The notes beneath the pieces are model-generated. The model ran no database searches. It was not told where the DNA came from and worked only from the letters and a program-made list of their open reading frames with translations. The position numbers and the translations under genes were made by a program. Below, piece after piece: positions 53,228 through 62,549 of a stretch of DNA of 64,000 nucleotides (position 1 is the first letter of the stretch; each line of letters opens with the position of its first letter). The DNA comes from Solimicrobium sp040544425 (GTDB lineage: Bacteria; Pseudomonadota; Gammaproteobacteria; Burkholderiales; Burkholderiaceae_D), in the NCBI GenBank assembly GCA_040544425.1, contig JBEONO010000007.1, forward strand, positions 1 to 64,000, in the 5' to 3' direction.

Positions 53228-53971
53228 ATGCGAACTAAATTTACACAATTAAATGTCATGTCCAGAAAACCAAGAAACACTTATAACAACAGCGAAGTCT
53301 TTCAGCAAATCGCCGATCGGGCCAGTCTCGCTGGTTTGGACCAATTAAATCAGATCAGTCAGCACATGGGGATTTCTCCGACTCTGCTTGCCGATATTAA
53401 ATACGGCAGCTGCAGCCTGAAGCAAAGTCACCGCAAGACCGTTGAAAAAATTGCCAATTACCTCGGTGTGGATGTCAATCAGGTTTACCGCTGGAGTGGA
53501 GAGAATATTCGCAAGCCTGTTCCGGAATTATCAAAAACTGCGCGCTATGTAACGTACATGCGCGAAAAATTGGAGATGAACAAGCGCGATGCGGCTGCCT
53601 ATTTTGGACTCGGCAAAAACGCGTTTATTGATTATGAACTGGACAAGCGCGAACCGTCTTTATTGCTGCTGCTGGTTTTAAAAGTCCTGGAAGATCATCC
53701 GGAATTGTTCCGTAACGTGAATGCACTGATCTCGAACCCGGATCCAAGGCAGGCCCACCCGACTTATTTTTCGTTCATGCGCAGAAAATTAAAGTTGAGA
53801 AAGCGCGATGCAGCCGCCTTGCTTGGCTTGGGCAAAGGAACGTTTACCCAAATCGAATACGGATCGCGTCAACCATCGACCCTGCTGTTGATCATGTTTA
53901 AATTACTTGAGATTCGACCCGAGCTGTTTCACGAAGTGCGCCAGCTGTCTGCCAGCGCAGCAAAGGCCTGA
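53228..53971 (+). CDS. transcription regulator with three helix-turn-helix domains, two tandemly duplicated
   Basis: The product has 247 residues from ATG 53228; ATG 53258 (238 residues) and TTG 53168 are possible starts and none has a strong ribosome site. An XRE-like domain lies at about 22-90. Two further HTH domains at about 108-165 and 179-236 are copies of each other, sharing KRDAAA, GLGK, PS.LLL and PELF; 31 of 58 positions are identical by my count. These copies resemble the HTH of MqsA/HigA-type antitoxins. The gene follows the GlcNAc operon after 221 bases but no functional tie is shown. A terminator follows. Confidence 0.75.
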   Translation: MRTKFTQLNVMSRKPRNTYNNSEVFQQIADRASLAGLDQLNQISQHMGISPTLLADIKYGSCSLKQSHRKTVEKIANYLGVDVNQVYRWSGENIRKPVPELSKTARYVTYMREKLEMNKRDAAAYFGLGKNAFIDYELDKREPSLLLLLVLKVLEDHPELFRNVNALISNPDPRQAHPTYFSFMRRKLKLRKRDAAALLGLGKGTFTQIEYGSRQPSTLLLIMFKLLEIRPELFHEVRQLSASAAKA

Positions 53972-53972
53972 C

Positions 53973-54005
53973 AAAACTGCCCGATTATCCGGGCAGTTTT
54001 TTTGC
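53973..54005 (+). terminator. rho-independent terminator of the HTH regulator gene
   Basis: Stem ACTGCCCG (53976-53983) pairs with CGGGCAGT (53990-53997), with a 6-base loop and a T-run from 53997. It begins directly after the stop codon. Confidence 0.9.
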
Positions 54006-54192
54006 AGACAGCACCTGGCGAACAAATTGGCAGTTACGTTCATTTACAACTGGCTGCCCTTAATGCCGGATCAAGACAGTCTGAAAGGCTGCTCAAACCG
54101 CATCAAAAATAGCGTTAAAAAAGGCTGGCGACGCATGTTTGTCGTCCTGATTGCAACACTTCGGCAGTGCTGCTTCTGTTTTTGGCAATAAC

Positions 54193-54822
54193 TCAGGTCG
54201 CTTCGGCATCCATATTCTCGATGATCTTGTTCATTCGTTTGAGCGATTCCTTCAGATCGACTTCGTTGCTTTTCCGGCTTTTTTCGATCAGCGATTGACC
54301 GCGATGGGAGCCGCAGACTGAATGCACGATATGCGCAATCTGATGTTCCCACCATTCGGCTTCTTTGGTCTTGCTGTCGGCATCATCCTCCTCGCCGCTT
54401 TTGTCAGAAAATTTGATGATCGAGCGAATCGACGCAAAATTTGTTGCGCCGTGTGCGGCCCAGAGCATTGCCAGGTCGCGCAGTTTTTCTTCGTAACCAT
54501 CCCGTTTTGCCGCCAGACCCTGTTTGATAATCTGTCGATACACGCCAAAGAAAGCCAGCAGTCCAATAATCACGTAGCCCCATGATTTGGCGTCGCCAAT
54601 GAAGGCAAACAGCGCTGCCCAAATTACAAACAGCACCACAGCAAAAAAAAGATCTTTGTTGGAATTGGTCGTCTCTTTGTCGATTTGTACGTCAAGGACT
54701 TTGAGCATTTTATACAGGCCAACGCTGCGCGCCTTGATTCCGCGGCACATGTCGATACGGCGGTTGATCTCGAGACGCTCGAGTTCTGTGGCTGGTTCCA
54801 CCAGGTTTTCGTTAAAATTCAT
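54193..54822 (-). CDS. hypothetical two-span membrane protein
   Basis: The product has 209 residues. An acidic N-terminal cytoplasmic helix region (about 1-55) is followed by two close hydrophobic helices (about 58-75 and 82-97). Then comes a long soluble C-terminal part rich in Lys, Glu and Ser (KFSDKSGEEDDADSKTKE, EWWEHQIAHIVHSVCGSH). No family is recognised. It stands alone between the HTH regulator and the DedA-rhodanese gene. The 250 bases after it upstream (54823-55073) show no gene. Confidence 0.6.
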   Translation of the reverse strand: MNFNENLVEPATELERLEINRRIDMCRGIKARSVGLYKMLKVLDVQIDKETTNSNKDLFFAVVLFVIWAALFAFIGDAKSWGYVIIGLLAFFGVYRQIIKQGLAAKRDGYEEKLRDLAMLWAAHGATNFASIRSIIKFSDKSGEEDDADSKTKEAEWWEHQIAHIVHSVCGSHRGQSLIEKSRKSNEVDLKESLKRMNKIIENMDAEAT

Positions 54823-55073
54823 CGCTTCCTCTCAATTCGACAAAGCACGCCAGCTGGATAAATAAATCGGTCTGTGTCACGCAAGATGGCACAAATATTT
54901 ACCGTGGGAAATAATTATACATTGGTATTAAATTGCGTCGAATTGGATTTGAATGGCGGGCACAGGGGAAAAGAGGCGATCAGAAGCCGCATTATTGCAA
55001 TAATGAGATTATTTATTGGCCACGCCAGGGTCGGAAACTGTAAGAAAAAGTGTCAGGATCGGATTTCAGCAAC

Positions 55074-56012
55074 TCATTGAGTGCTGGTTTGCAGGGCATA
55101 GCCGGCACTGGTCCAGGCGGCAATTCCACCGTCCAGCACATGAACCCGGTAGCCGCGCTTGATCAAGGCATTGGCGGCCTTGAGTGCGGACGCGTCGTTG
55201 GGGCAGGCGCAATAGATCACGATTTTGGCGTCGGGCGACCAGGCGTCCAGCGCAATCGTGCTGACCTCAGCCAAATCCATATGACTGGCGCCCGGGATGC
55301 GCTGGTCTGACATGGACAGGCTGACCGAGGCACGGACATCGACAATGACCACGTCCATGCCACGCGCGATCAAATCGGATAATTCGATGGGCGCAACTCT
55401 GGGAATTTTTTTCAAAGTCAGAGCCAGTTTCCAACGCCGCCAGACCCGGATGAGGATATAAATGGCGAGCAAAGTGACAATCAGCATGAATGCCGAGCTG
55501 CCGTTATTGCTTAAATACTTTAGAAGCTGGAGTGCATTTTCGTGAAAGATCAAACCAAAACAGATTCCGCTGCCAGCCCACAAAACGATGCCAGCCACAT
55601 TGAGCAGGGCAAAGTTCCGCCACTTCATGCCTAATGCACCGGCCAGCGGTGAGGCGAGAATCGACACGCCCGGGATAAACTTGGCCAGTACCAGCGTGGC
55701 TGGCCCACGTCGCGCAAAATTCAATTCGCTTTGGCGCACGCAACTGTCCGGGGAAATTGAAATCCGGCACAGCAAGCCCAACACCCGCAATCCAAACCGT
55801 CTGCCAGCAAAAAACCAGAGCGTGTCGGACAGCATGGAGGCGCCGGTCGCCACAGCCAAGGCCTCAACCGCAAACATGCCATCATTGGCCGAAGTGACAC
55901 CGGCCAGCACCAGAATTGGCAGGGCCGGAATCGGCGCGCCCATTTGCTCGATCAGCACGCAGACAAAAATGGCCAGCAATCCGTATTCAGAAAAAAGCAA
56001 AAAGACATCCAT
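55074..56012 (-). CDS. DedA-family membrane protein fused to a rhodanese domain
   Basis: The product has 312 residues from ATG 56012; a TTG at 56039 would add nine residues. The DedA part (about 1-190) has IEQMGAPIPALPILVLAG, FAGRRFGLRVL and the FIPGVSILASPLAGALGM re-entrant segment characteristic of this lipid scramblase-like family. The C-terminal rhodanese domain (about 208-308) has VVIVDVRAS and the active-site loop IVIYCACPND with Cys268. The fusion implies sulfur transfer or sulfide handling at the membrane. A separate gene neighbour does not explain it. Confidence 0.88.
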   Translation of the reverse strand: MDVFLLFSEYGLLAIFVCVLIEQMGAPIPALPILVLAGVTSANDGMFAVEALAVATGASMLSDTLWFFAGRRFGLRVLGLLCRISISPDSCVRQSELNFARRGPATLVLAKFIPGVSILASPLAGALGMKWRNFALLNVAGIVLWAGSGICFGLIFHENALQLLKYLSNNGSSAFMLIVTLLAIYILIRVWRRWKLALTLKKIPRVAPIELSDLIARGMDVVIVDVRASVSLSMSDQRIPGASHMDLAEVSTIALDAWSPDAKIVIYCACPNDASALKAANALIKRGYRVHVLDGGIAAWTSAGYALQTSTQ

Positions 56013-56163
56013 GACTGCGCCTGGTTGGTAAGTGGTCAATTTAATACCGCAGCGATTGTGTCGCGGTATCGGAAGAGGGGAGTGTATCTGAAGGCAGCAC
56101 AGTCTGCTGCAGTTTGAAGGCGCAGCATGGACTGATGCTGCGCCGCTCCGGCGAATCCTGATC

Positions 56164-57501
56164 TTAGTCGCGAATCTCCAAAACCCGATTCAGACTAAGG
56201 GCCGCCAAAGTACAGAACGCACCCGACAGCAAATACAGGCTGACATAGGCCAGGCCAAAATGAGATGCGACACCCAGAGCCACCAGAGGTGCGAAGCCCG
56301 CACCGACCAGCCAGGAAATATCCGACGTCAGTGCCGCACCGGTGTAGCGGTATTTCAACGGGAAGTTGGCATTCACCGCACCGGAGGCCTGACCGTAAGA
56401 CAAGCCAAGCAAACTGAAACCGAGCAGAATAAAAATATTTTGGTGGGTGACATCACCCCCGATCAAAGTCGGAATGAAGCCACTCAAAATTGCAATCAGA
56501 ACGGCAAATACAGCCAAGGTAGTACGCCGGCCAAAACGATCTGAAATCACACCCGATGCAATGATGCCCAATGCCATAAACGCCGCACCGAGTACCTGGA
56601 CCAGCAGCACGTCACTGACCGAACGGGTTGAATACAACATAATCCAGGACAGCGGGAACACCGTGACAAGATGGAACAGGGCATAACTGGCCAACGCGGC
56701 GAGCGCGCCGATGATGACATTGCGACCCTGAAACCGGCCCACTTCCAGCACCTTGGCTGGTTCAAGTTCCTTTTGTTCGAGCAGGCGGGTGAAGGCCGTT
56801 GAAGACACCAGCTGCAGGCGCGCAAATACCGCGACGACATTGATTGCAAAAGCGACGTAGAACGGATAGCGCCAGCCCCAGTCAAGAAAATCGCTCGGCG
56901 CCAAAGTGGCGGACAGGTAGGCGAATAAACCGCCTGCCATCATGAATCCGATCGGTGCACCGAGTTGTCCCAGCATCGCAAACCAGCCACGCCGGTTGAC
57001 CGGGGCATTCAGTGCCAGGAGTGACGGCAAACCATCCCATGAACCGGCTACTGCCACGCCCTGCCCAATCCGAAACAGCGACAATAATATGATCGACCCG
57101 TAACCCATGTGCGCATAGGTGGGCAGAAAGGCGATGCCGGCAGTTGAGGTTCCCAGCAAGAGCAGGGCGATCGTCAGTTTCGCTTCTCGCCCGAAGTGAC
57201 GCTGGATTGCCATGAAGGCAATCGTTCCCAGCGGTCGGGCCAGAAACGCAAATGAAAAAATAGCAAATACATACAGGGTTCCCTGTACTCGTGGTTCAAA
57301 CGGAAAGAAAACTGAAGGAAAAACCAGGACAGAAGCGATTGCATAGACAAAAAAATCGAAATATTCCGAAGCACGACCTATCATGACTCCAATGGCGATT
57401 TCGTATGGCGTGATCGATGAATGTTCCGGATCGCTTTTGGCATTGCTTTGTATCGAATTGCCATTCGATGACCCGGAAGTTTCTGTGTAGGTGGTTGACA
57501 T
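56164..57501 (-). CDS. MFS transporter, metabolite:H+ symporter type
   Basis: The product has 445 residues. Twelve membrane helices are predicted, preceded by a polar Ser/Asn-rich tail. MHS-type motifs are IGVMIGRASEYFDFFVYAIAS, FLARPLGTIAF and the repeat SGVISDRFGRRTTL. It probably imports an organic acid with protons; the substrate is unknown. It is divergent from cyoA across 149 bases, an arrangement common in this group, so shared control is possible. Confidence 0.88.
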   Translation of the reverse strand: MSTTYTETSGSSNGNSIQSNAKSDPEHSSITPYEIAIGVMIGRASEYFDFFVYAIASVLVFPSVFFPFEPRVQGTLYVFAIFSFAFLARPLGTIAFMAIQRHFGREAKLTIALLLLGTSTAGIAFLPTYAHMGYGSIILLSLFRIGQGVAVAGSWDGLPSLLALNAPVNRRGWFAMLGQLGAPIGFMMAGGLFAYLSATLAPSDFLDWGWRYPFYVAFAINVVAVFARLQLVSSTAFTRLLEQKELEPAKVLEVGRFQGRNVIIGALAALASYALFHLVTVFPLSWIMLYSTRSVSDVLLVQVLGAAFMALGIIASGVISDRFGRRTTLAVFAVLIAILSGFIPTLIGGDVTHQNIFILLGFSLLGLSYGQASGAVNANFPLKYRYTGAALTSDISWLVGAGFAPLVALGVASHFGLAYVSLYLLSGAFCTLAALSLNRVLEIRD

Positions 57502-57650
57502 CTGTATTGCTCCTTTTTATAAAAGGTTAACTGTGATGCTGTCTCGGTTTAGTTGTATTTGGTTTGTTCACTTCTACTTCAGGGTAGGACAAAACGTCCA
57601 ATCGTTATCGTTCTGCTGTTGAGGTACATTAACACAATTTAAACGCTCAA

Positions 57651-58679
57651 ATGAAAAATTCAGGCACATCCATCTCGATTTTCCGGAGTATCTTGCTGAG
57701 CTTGTCGGGGGCTCTTTTGGCCGGTTGTAACACGGTCGTGTTAAATCCATCTGGTGACGTCGCTGCGCAGGAAGGTCATCTTCTGATCGTTTCGACATTA
57801 CTCATGTTACTCATCATCGTGCCAGTGCTCGCGCTGGTCGGTCTGTTTGCATGGCGCTATCGACAAAGCAATACCGAAGCGACCTACGAACCCGAGTGGG
57901 ATCATTCAACCAAACTGGAACTGATCATCTGGGGCGCGCCGCTGCTGATCATCATGGTCCTGGGTTTGCTGACCTGGATCGGCACGCATACCCTGGATCC
58001 CTACCGGCCACTGTCACGCCTCGATCAACACCGCGCCATTCCTGCTGATGTGAAACCGATTACGGTTGAAGTGATCGCGCTGGATTGGAAGTGGTTGTTT
58101 ATCTATCCTGAGCTGGGCATTGCCACCGTCAACGAACTGGCCGCGCCAGTGGATGTGCCGATTCGTTTCAAGATCACTGCGTCAAGCGTCATGAATTCTT
58201 TTTACATTCCTGCGCTGGCTGGACAGATTTATGCGATGCCGGGCATGCAGACGACATTAAACGCGGTCATCAATCAGCCGGGCGATTTTGACGGGTTCTC
58301 AGCCAACTACAGTGGTGCCGGATTCTCTGATATGAAGTTCAAATTTCATGGCATGAATCAGGCGAACTTCGATCAGTGGGTTGCGTCTGTCAAACGTGAG
58401 CAAGGGCTGTCGCGCACCGCATATCTTGATCTCGAAAAGCCCAGCCAGCGCGAACCGGTGCATCACTACGGCACGGTCGACGCCGATCTTTATCATGCAA
58501 TTTTGAATCGCTGTGTCAGTGGCAGCGCGCAATGTCTGGATCAAATGATGCCGATGGAAAGCAATGTGGCAGTCAGCGCACCGGCTGGCAAACGATTTAA
58601 TCTGGCTGCGCTGCAATCAACGGAAATATGTACTACCTCCCCTTCAACTTCGGAACAAAAAAATGTCAGAGCCAATTAA
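57651..58679 (+). CDS. cyoA: cytochrome bo-type quinol oxidase subunit II
   Basis: The product has 342 residues. A lipoprotein signal ends in LLAGC (Cys26). Two membrane helices (about 44-65 and 88-108) and a periplasmic cupredoxin domain follow. The copper-A ligands of cytochrome c oxidases are missing (NSFYIPALAGQIYAMPGM), as expected for a quinol oxidase. The gene ends 17 bases inside the cyoB start. It is the first gene of cyoABCD. Confidence 0.95.
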   Translation: MKNSGTSISIFRSILLSLSGALLAGCNTVVLNPSGDVAAQEGHLLIVSTLLMLLIIVPVLALVGLFAWRYRQSNTEATYEPEWDHSTKLELIIWGAPLLIIMVLGLLTWIGTHTLDPYRPLSRLDQHRAIPADVKPITVEVIALDWKWLFIYPELGIATVNELAAPVDVPIRFKITASSVMNSFYIPALAGQIYAMPGMQTTLNAVINQPGDFDGFSANYSGAGFSDMKFKFHGMNQANFDQWVASVKREQGLSRTAYLDLEKPSQREPVHHYGTVDADLYHAILNRCVSGSAQCLDQMMPMESNVAVSAPAGKRFNLAALQSTEICTTSPSTSEQKNVRAN

Positions 58680-60666
58680 TGTGACGAAACTGATTTTCGG
58701 TCGTCTCACCTGGGACGCCATACCGTTTCATGAACCTATTCTGCTGGCGACCTTCGCCATGGTCGCCTTGGGCGGCATCACCGTGTTGGGCGCATTGACC
58801 TACTTCCGCCTGTGGACGCCACTGTGGCGCGACTGGATCACCAGCATTGATCACAAACGTATCGGCATCATGTACATCGTGCTTGGTCTGGTGATGTTGT
58901 TACGCGGGTTTGCCGACGCGCTGATGATGCGCGCCCAGCAGGCCATGGCATTTGGCGGCTCGGAAGGTTTTCTGCCGCCGCACCATTACGATCAGGTGTT
59001 TACTGCGCATGGCGTGATCATGATCTTTTTTGTCGCCATGCCCCTGGTGACCGGATTGATGAACTATGTCGTGCCGCTGCAGATCGGCGCACGCGACGTG
59101 GCCTTCCCGTTTCTGAACAACTTCAGTTTCTGGATGACCGCTTTTGGCAGTTTTCTGGTGATGGCATCGCTGTTTGTCGGTGAGTTTGCACGCACCGGCT
59201 GGCTGGCTTATCCACCGCTGTCGGGCATTTTGGCCAGTCCCGATGTAGGGGTCGATTACTATATCTGGTCCTTGCAGATTGCCGGGGTCGGAACCCTGCT
59301 CTCGGGGGTGAACCTGCTGGTGACCATCGTCAAAATGCGTGCACCCGGCATGCACATGATGCGCCTGCCGGTCTTTGTCTGGACCTCCCTGTGCACCAAC
59401 GTATTGATCATCGCAGCGTTTCCGGTACTGACTGCCGTGCTGGCGATGTTGTCGCTGGATCGGGCGGCGGGAACCAACTTCTTTACCAATGACATGGGCG
59501 GCAGCGCGATGATGTATATCAACCTGATCTGGATCTGGGGTCACCCGGAAGTGTATATCCTGATCTTGCCGGCGTTCGGTGTGTTCTCGGAAATCGTCCC
59601 GGTGTTTTGTGGCAAGCGCCTGTTTGGTTATACCTCGATGGTGTACGCCAGCGTCGTGATTACCATTCTGGCTTACCTGGTATGGTTGCATCACTTCTTT
59701 ACCATGGGATCGGGCGCCAGCGTGAACTCGTTCTTCGGCATTACCACGATGATCATCTCGATTCCAACCGGCGCGAAAATTTTCAACTGGTTATTCACCA
59801 TGTATCGCGGCCGTATCCGTTTCGAACTGCCGATGATGTGGACCATCGCGTTCATGATCACCTTCGTCATTGGCGGCATGACCGGTGTCCTGCTGGCAGT
59901 GCCGCCAGCAGATTTTGTGGTGCACAATTCGCTGTTCCTGATTGCGCATTTCCATAACGTGATTATCGGCGGTGTGGTGTTCGGGATGTTTGCCGGTATT
60001 AACTACTGGTTTCCAAAAGCGTTCGGCTACAAGCTCGATACGTTCTGGGGTAAATGCTCGTTCTGGTTCTGGGTCATCGGTTTCTACATGGCGTTCATGC
60101 CTTTGTATGTCCTCGGCCTGATGGGTGTGACGCGACGTCTGAGCCACTTCGACGATCCGTCGCTGCAGATCTGGTTTGTGATCGCCGCAATTGGTGCCTT
60201 GCTGATTTTCTTTGGAATTATCTCGTTCCTGATTCAGCTGGTCGTCAGTTACCTGCGTCGCGATGCGTTACGTGATGTGACCGGAGATCCGTGGGGTGGT
60301 CGGACACTGGAATGGTCGACGTCATCACCACCGCCGGATTACAACTTCGCCTTCACGCCGCGCGTCTATACACGTGACACCTTTTCTGTGATGAAGCGGG
60401 AAAACTTCCTGCGCCCGATCAGCGGTTTTGTTGCGATCCATATGCCAAAAAATACCGCAGCCGGATTTGCCATTGCCGCGATTGCTTTCGCAGTCGGTTT
60501 TGCGCTGATCTGGCAGATGTGGTTGCTCGCCGCTCTGGGCTTTGTCGCCCTGGTCGCAACCGTCATCTTCCATACCTTTAACTACAACCGCGATTATTAC
60601 ATTCCGGCCGAAGAGGTCGTCCGGATAGAAAATGAACGCACTTCCTTATTGGGTAGCCATGTCTGA
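58663..60666 (+). CDS. cyoB: cytochrome bo-type quinol oxidase subunit I
   Basis: The product has 667 residues from ATG 58663. It carries the haem and copper ligands: FTAHGVIMIFF (low-spin haem His), WGHPEVYILILP (CuB His and the cross-linked Tyr), WLHHFFTMG (two CuB His) and IAHFHNVIIGG (haem His pair). Fourteen to fifteen membrane helices are expected. It oxidises ubiquinol, reduces O2 to water and pumps protons. It overlaps cyoA and cyoC. Confidence 0.97.
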   Translation: MSEPINVTKLIFGRLTWDAIPFHEPILLATFAMVALGGITVLGALTYFRLWTPLWRDWITSIDHKRIGIMYIVLGLVMLLRGFADALMMRAQQAMAFGGSEGFLPPHHYDQVFTAHGVIMIFFVAMPLVTGLMNYVVPLQIGARDVAFPFLNNFSFWMTAFGSFLVMASLFVGEFARTGWLAYPPLSGILASPDVGVDYYIWSLQIAGVGTLLSGVNLLVTIVKMRAPGMHMMRLPVFVWTSLCTNVLIIAAFPVLTAVLAMLSLDRAAGTNFFTNDMGGSAMMYINLIWIWGHPEVYILILPAFGVFSEIVPVFCGKRLFGYTSMVYASVVITILAYLVWLHHFFTMGSGASVNSFFGITTMIISIPTGAKIFNWLFTMYRGRIRFELPMMWTIAFMITFVIGGMTGVLLAVPPADFVVHNSLFLIAHFHNVIIGGVVFGMFAGINYWFPKAFGYKLDTFWGKCSFWFWVIGFYMAFMPLYVLGLMGVTRRLSHFDDPSLQIWFVIAAIGALLIFFGIISFLIQLVVSYLRRDALRDVTGDPWGGRTLEWSTSSPPPDYNFAFTPRVYTRDTFSVMKRENFLRPISGFVAIHMPKNTAAGFAIAAIAFAVGFALIWQMWLLAALGFVALVATVIFHTFNYNRDYYIPAEEVVRIENERTSLLGSHV

Positions 60667-61291
60667 ACTTGCCACTTCTGCCAATCTTACGGGCGGCGAT
60701 AATGCCAAGCCCTACTATGTAATGGAACACCATCCGGAAAACGGCACCTTGCTCGGATTCTGGATATACCTGATGAGCGACTGTCTGGTGTTCGCCTGTC
60801 TGTTTGCCGCCTACGCTGTACTCGGTCGCAACTACGCAGGCGGACCAACCGGTGCCATGCTGTTTGATTTACCCCTGGTGGCACTGAACACCTCGTTGCT
60901 GTTACTGTCTTCGATCACCTATGGTTTTGCCATGCTCGAAATGCAGCGCAAGGAGTTGACCAATACAATGATCTGGTTGGTGATAACCGGCCTGTTCGGT
61001 GTCGGATTTATCGGTCTGGAACTGTATGAATTCGTGCATTTGATTGAAGAAGGATTTGGTCCGCAGCGCAGTGGGTTCCTGACCTCGTTCTTTGCACTGG
61101 TCGGCACGCATGGTCTGCACGTCAGTTTCGGCATCATCTGGCTGATCACTTTACTGTTTCAACTCAAGCGCCACGGCCTCACCCCAGAAAACAGTCGACG
61201 TCTGATGTGTCTGTCGATGTTCTGGCACTTTCTGGACGTAGTCTGGATCGGCGTCTTCACCTTTGTTTATTTGATGGGAGTATTGCCATGA
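60659..61291 (+). CDS. cyoC: cytochrome bo-type quinol oxidase subunit III
   Basis: The product has 210 residues from ATG 60659, overlapping the cyoB stop by eight bases. It has five membrane helices, with GFWIYLMSDCLVFACLFAAY and GTHGLHVSFGIIW of subunit III. It stabilises the oxidase and supports proton uptake. It overlaps the cyoD start by four bases. Confidence 0.95.
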   Translation: MSELATSANLTGGDNAKPYYVMEHHPENGTLLGFWIYLMSDCLVFACLFAAYAVLGRNYAGGPTGAMLFDLPLVALNTSLLLLSSITYGFAMLEMQRKELTNTMIWLVITGLFGVGFIGLELYEFVHLIEEGFGPQRSGFLTSFFALVGTHGLHVSFGIIWLITLLFQLKRHGLTPENSRRLMCLSMFWHFLDVVWIGVFTFVYLMGVLP

Positions 61292-61749
61292 GCGATGTAC
61301 ACGCGCACGGCCACGAGGAACACGGTCACGAACACGCTGATCATGGCAGCCTGAAAAGCTATTCAAAAGGTTTCATCCTGTCGGTGATTCTGACCGCCAT
61401 TCCATTCTGGCTGGTGATGGGTAAAGTCATTACCAAGTCCAGTGACACGGCGATTGTGCTGTTGGCGCTGGGTGCGATTCAGATCGTGGTGCATATGATT
61501 TATTTCCTGCATATGAACACCAAATCGGAACGCGGCTGGTCCGTGCTGAGTCTGATCTTCACGATCATGGTGGTGGTGATCATGCTCAGTGGTTCGTTGT
61601 GGGTGATGTACCACCTGAATCACAATATGATGCCAGGCATGATGACCGAGCCATCTGCCGAGACCAAACCGGAATCATTGACCAGCCTGCCTGCCGCGAA
61701 GCCGGTCGACGGACCAAAAGAGATGGACAGTTTGCCGAAGGAGCAGTGA
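61288..61749 (+). CDS. cyoD: cytochrome bo-type quinol oxidase subunit IV
   Basis: The product has 153 residues from ATG 61288, overlapping cyoC (ATGA). It begins with a His/Glu-rich segment (HAHGHEEHGHEHADHG), then three membrane helices (GFILSVILTAIPFWLVMG, IQIVVHMIYFLHM and the IFTIMVVVIMLSGSLWVM stretch). A polar C-terminal tail of about 35 residues is longer than in enteric CyoD. It assists assembly of the oxidase. Confidence 0.93.
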   Translation: MSDVHAHGHEEHGHEHADHGSLKSYSKGFILSVILTAIPFWLVMGKVITKSSDTAIVLLALGAIQIVVHMIYFLHMNTKSERGWSVLSLIFTIMVVVIMLSGSLWVMYHLNHNMMPGMMTEPSAETKPESLTSLPAAKPVDGPKEMDSLPKEQ

Positions 61750-61762
61750 TATCAGCAACACG

Positions 61763-62539
61763 ATGAATACAGATCGGGCGACGTCCGGAGGCACACGCTC
61801 CACTGGCGCGCTGGTATTTGTCGGCGCGTGTGCTCTGTTGCTGTTTGCGGTCTTTGTTGGATTGGGATGCTGGCAAATTCAACGGCTGTTCTGGAAAGAG
61901 CAATTGATTTTGCGCGTTGAGCAACGCGTTCATGCTGCCGCAGCGAATGCTCCGGCAAAAAGCGCGTGGAGCAAGATCACAGCAGCATCGGATGAATATC
62001 GCCATGTGCGCGCGCATGGCGTTTTTCTTTACGAGCAGACCAGCAAGGTACTGGCATCAACCGTGCTCGGTCGCGGCTACTGGTTGATGACTCCGCTGCG
62101 CACCGACGATGGCACCCTTATCTGGATCAACCGGGGCTTCATTCACTCTGAGGCAGGCTCTGCATCACAGCATTCAAATCCTTCCGTCGATGTCGAAGTA
62201 ATCGGGCTGTTGCGGATCAGCGAGAGTGGCGGGGCGTTTTTGCATCACAACGATCCTGACCGGCAACGCTGGTATTCACGCGATATCAATGCCTTGACCG
62301 CAGCACACCATCTGAATAATGTGGCGCCTTATTTTATCGATGCAGAGAACGGGGCCGCGTCTGTTCAATCGGGTACGACCTTGGATGACCCGGTTCCGGG
62401 TTTGACCGTCATCGCGTTCAACAATAATCATTTGGTTTATAGTGTCACCTGGTTTGCGTTGGCTGCGATGGTAGCTGGTGCCTTCTACTACCTGGTGTCT
62501 ACCGAATTGAAGCGACGTCGCGGCCTGATGCACTCATAG
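61763..62539 (+). CDS. Surf1 family oxidase assembly protein (quinol oxidase branch)
   Basis: The product has 258 residues. One helix at each end (about 17-40 and 225-247) and a periplasmic domain between match Surf1. The motifs GLGCWQIQR, GRGYWLMTPLR and IWINRGFIH are present. It helps insert haem a or o into subunit I. It lies 13 bases after cyoD and 10 before regB, in place of the cyoE haem O synthase found in enteric operons. By position it is a quinol-oxidase-dedicated Surf1. Confidence 0.92.
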   Translation: MNTDRATSGGTRSTGALVFVGACALLLFAVFVGLGCWQIQRLFWKEQLILRVEQRVHAAAANAPAKSAWSKITAASDEYRHVRAHGVFLYEQTSKVLASTVLGRGYWLMTPLRTDDGTLIWINRGFIHSEAGSASQHSNPSVDVEVIGLLRISESGGAFLHHNDPDRQRWYSRDINALTAAHHLNNVAPYFIDAENGAASVQSGTTLDDPVPGLTVIAFNNNHLVYSVTWFALAAMVAGAFYYLVSTELKRRRGLMHS

Positions 62540-62549
62540 AAAGCGGATT

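Noticed and set aside
54874..55080. 68-codon plus-strand frame between the hypothetical membrane protein and DedA genes
   Set aside because: Basic, low-quality composition and no ribosome site or homology pattern.
58900..59694. 264-codon frame opposite cyoB
   Set aside because: His/Gln-rich composition typical of a reverse reading of a membrane protein gene; no family match.
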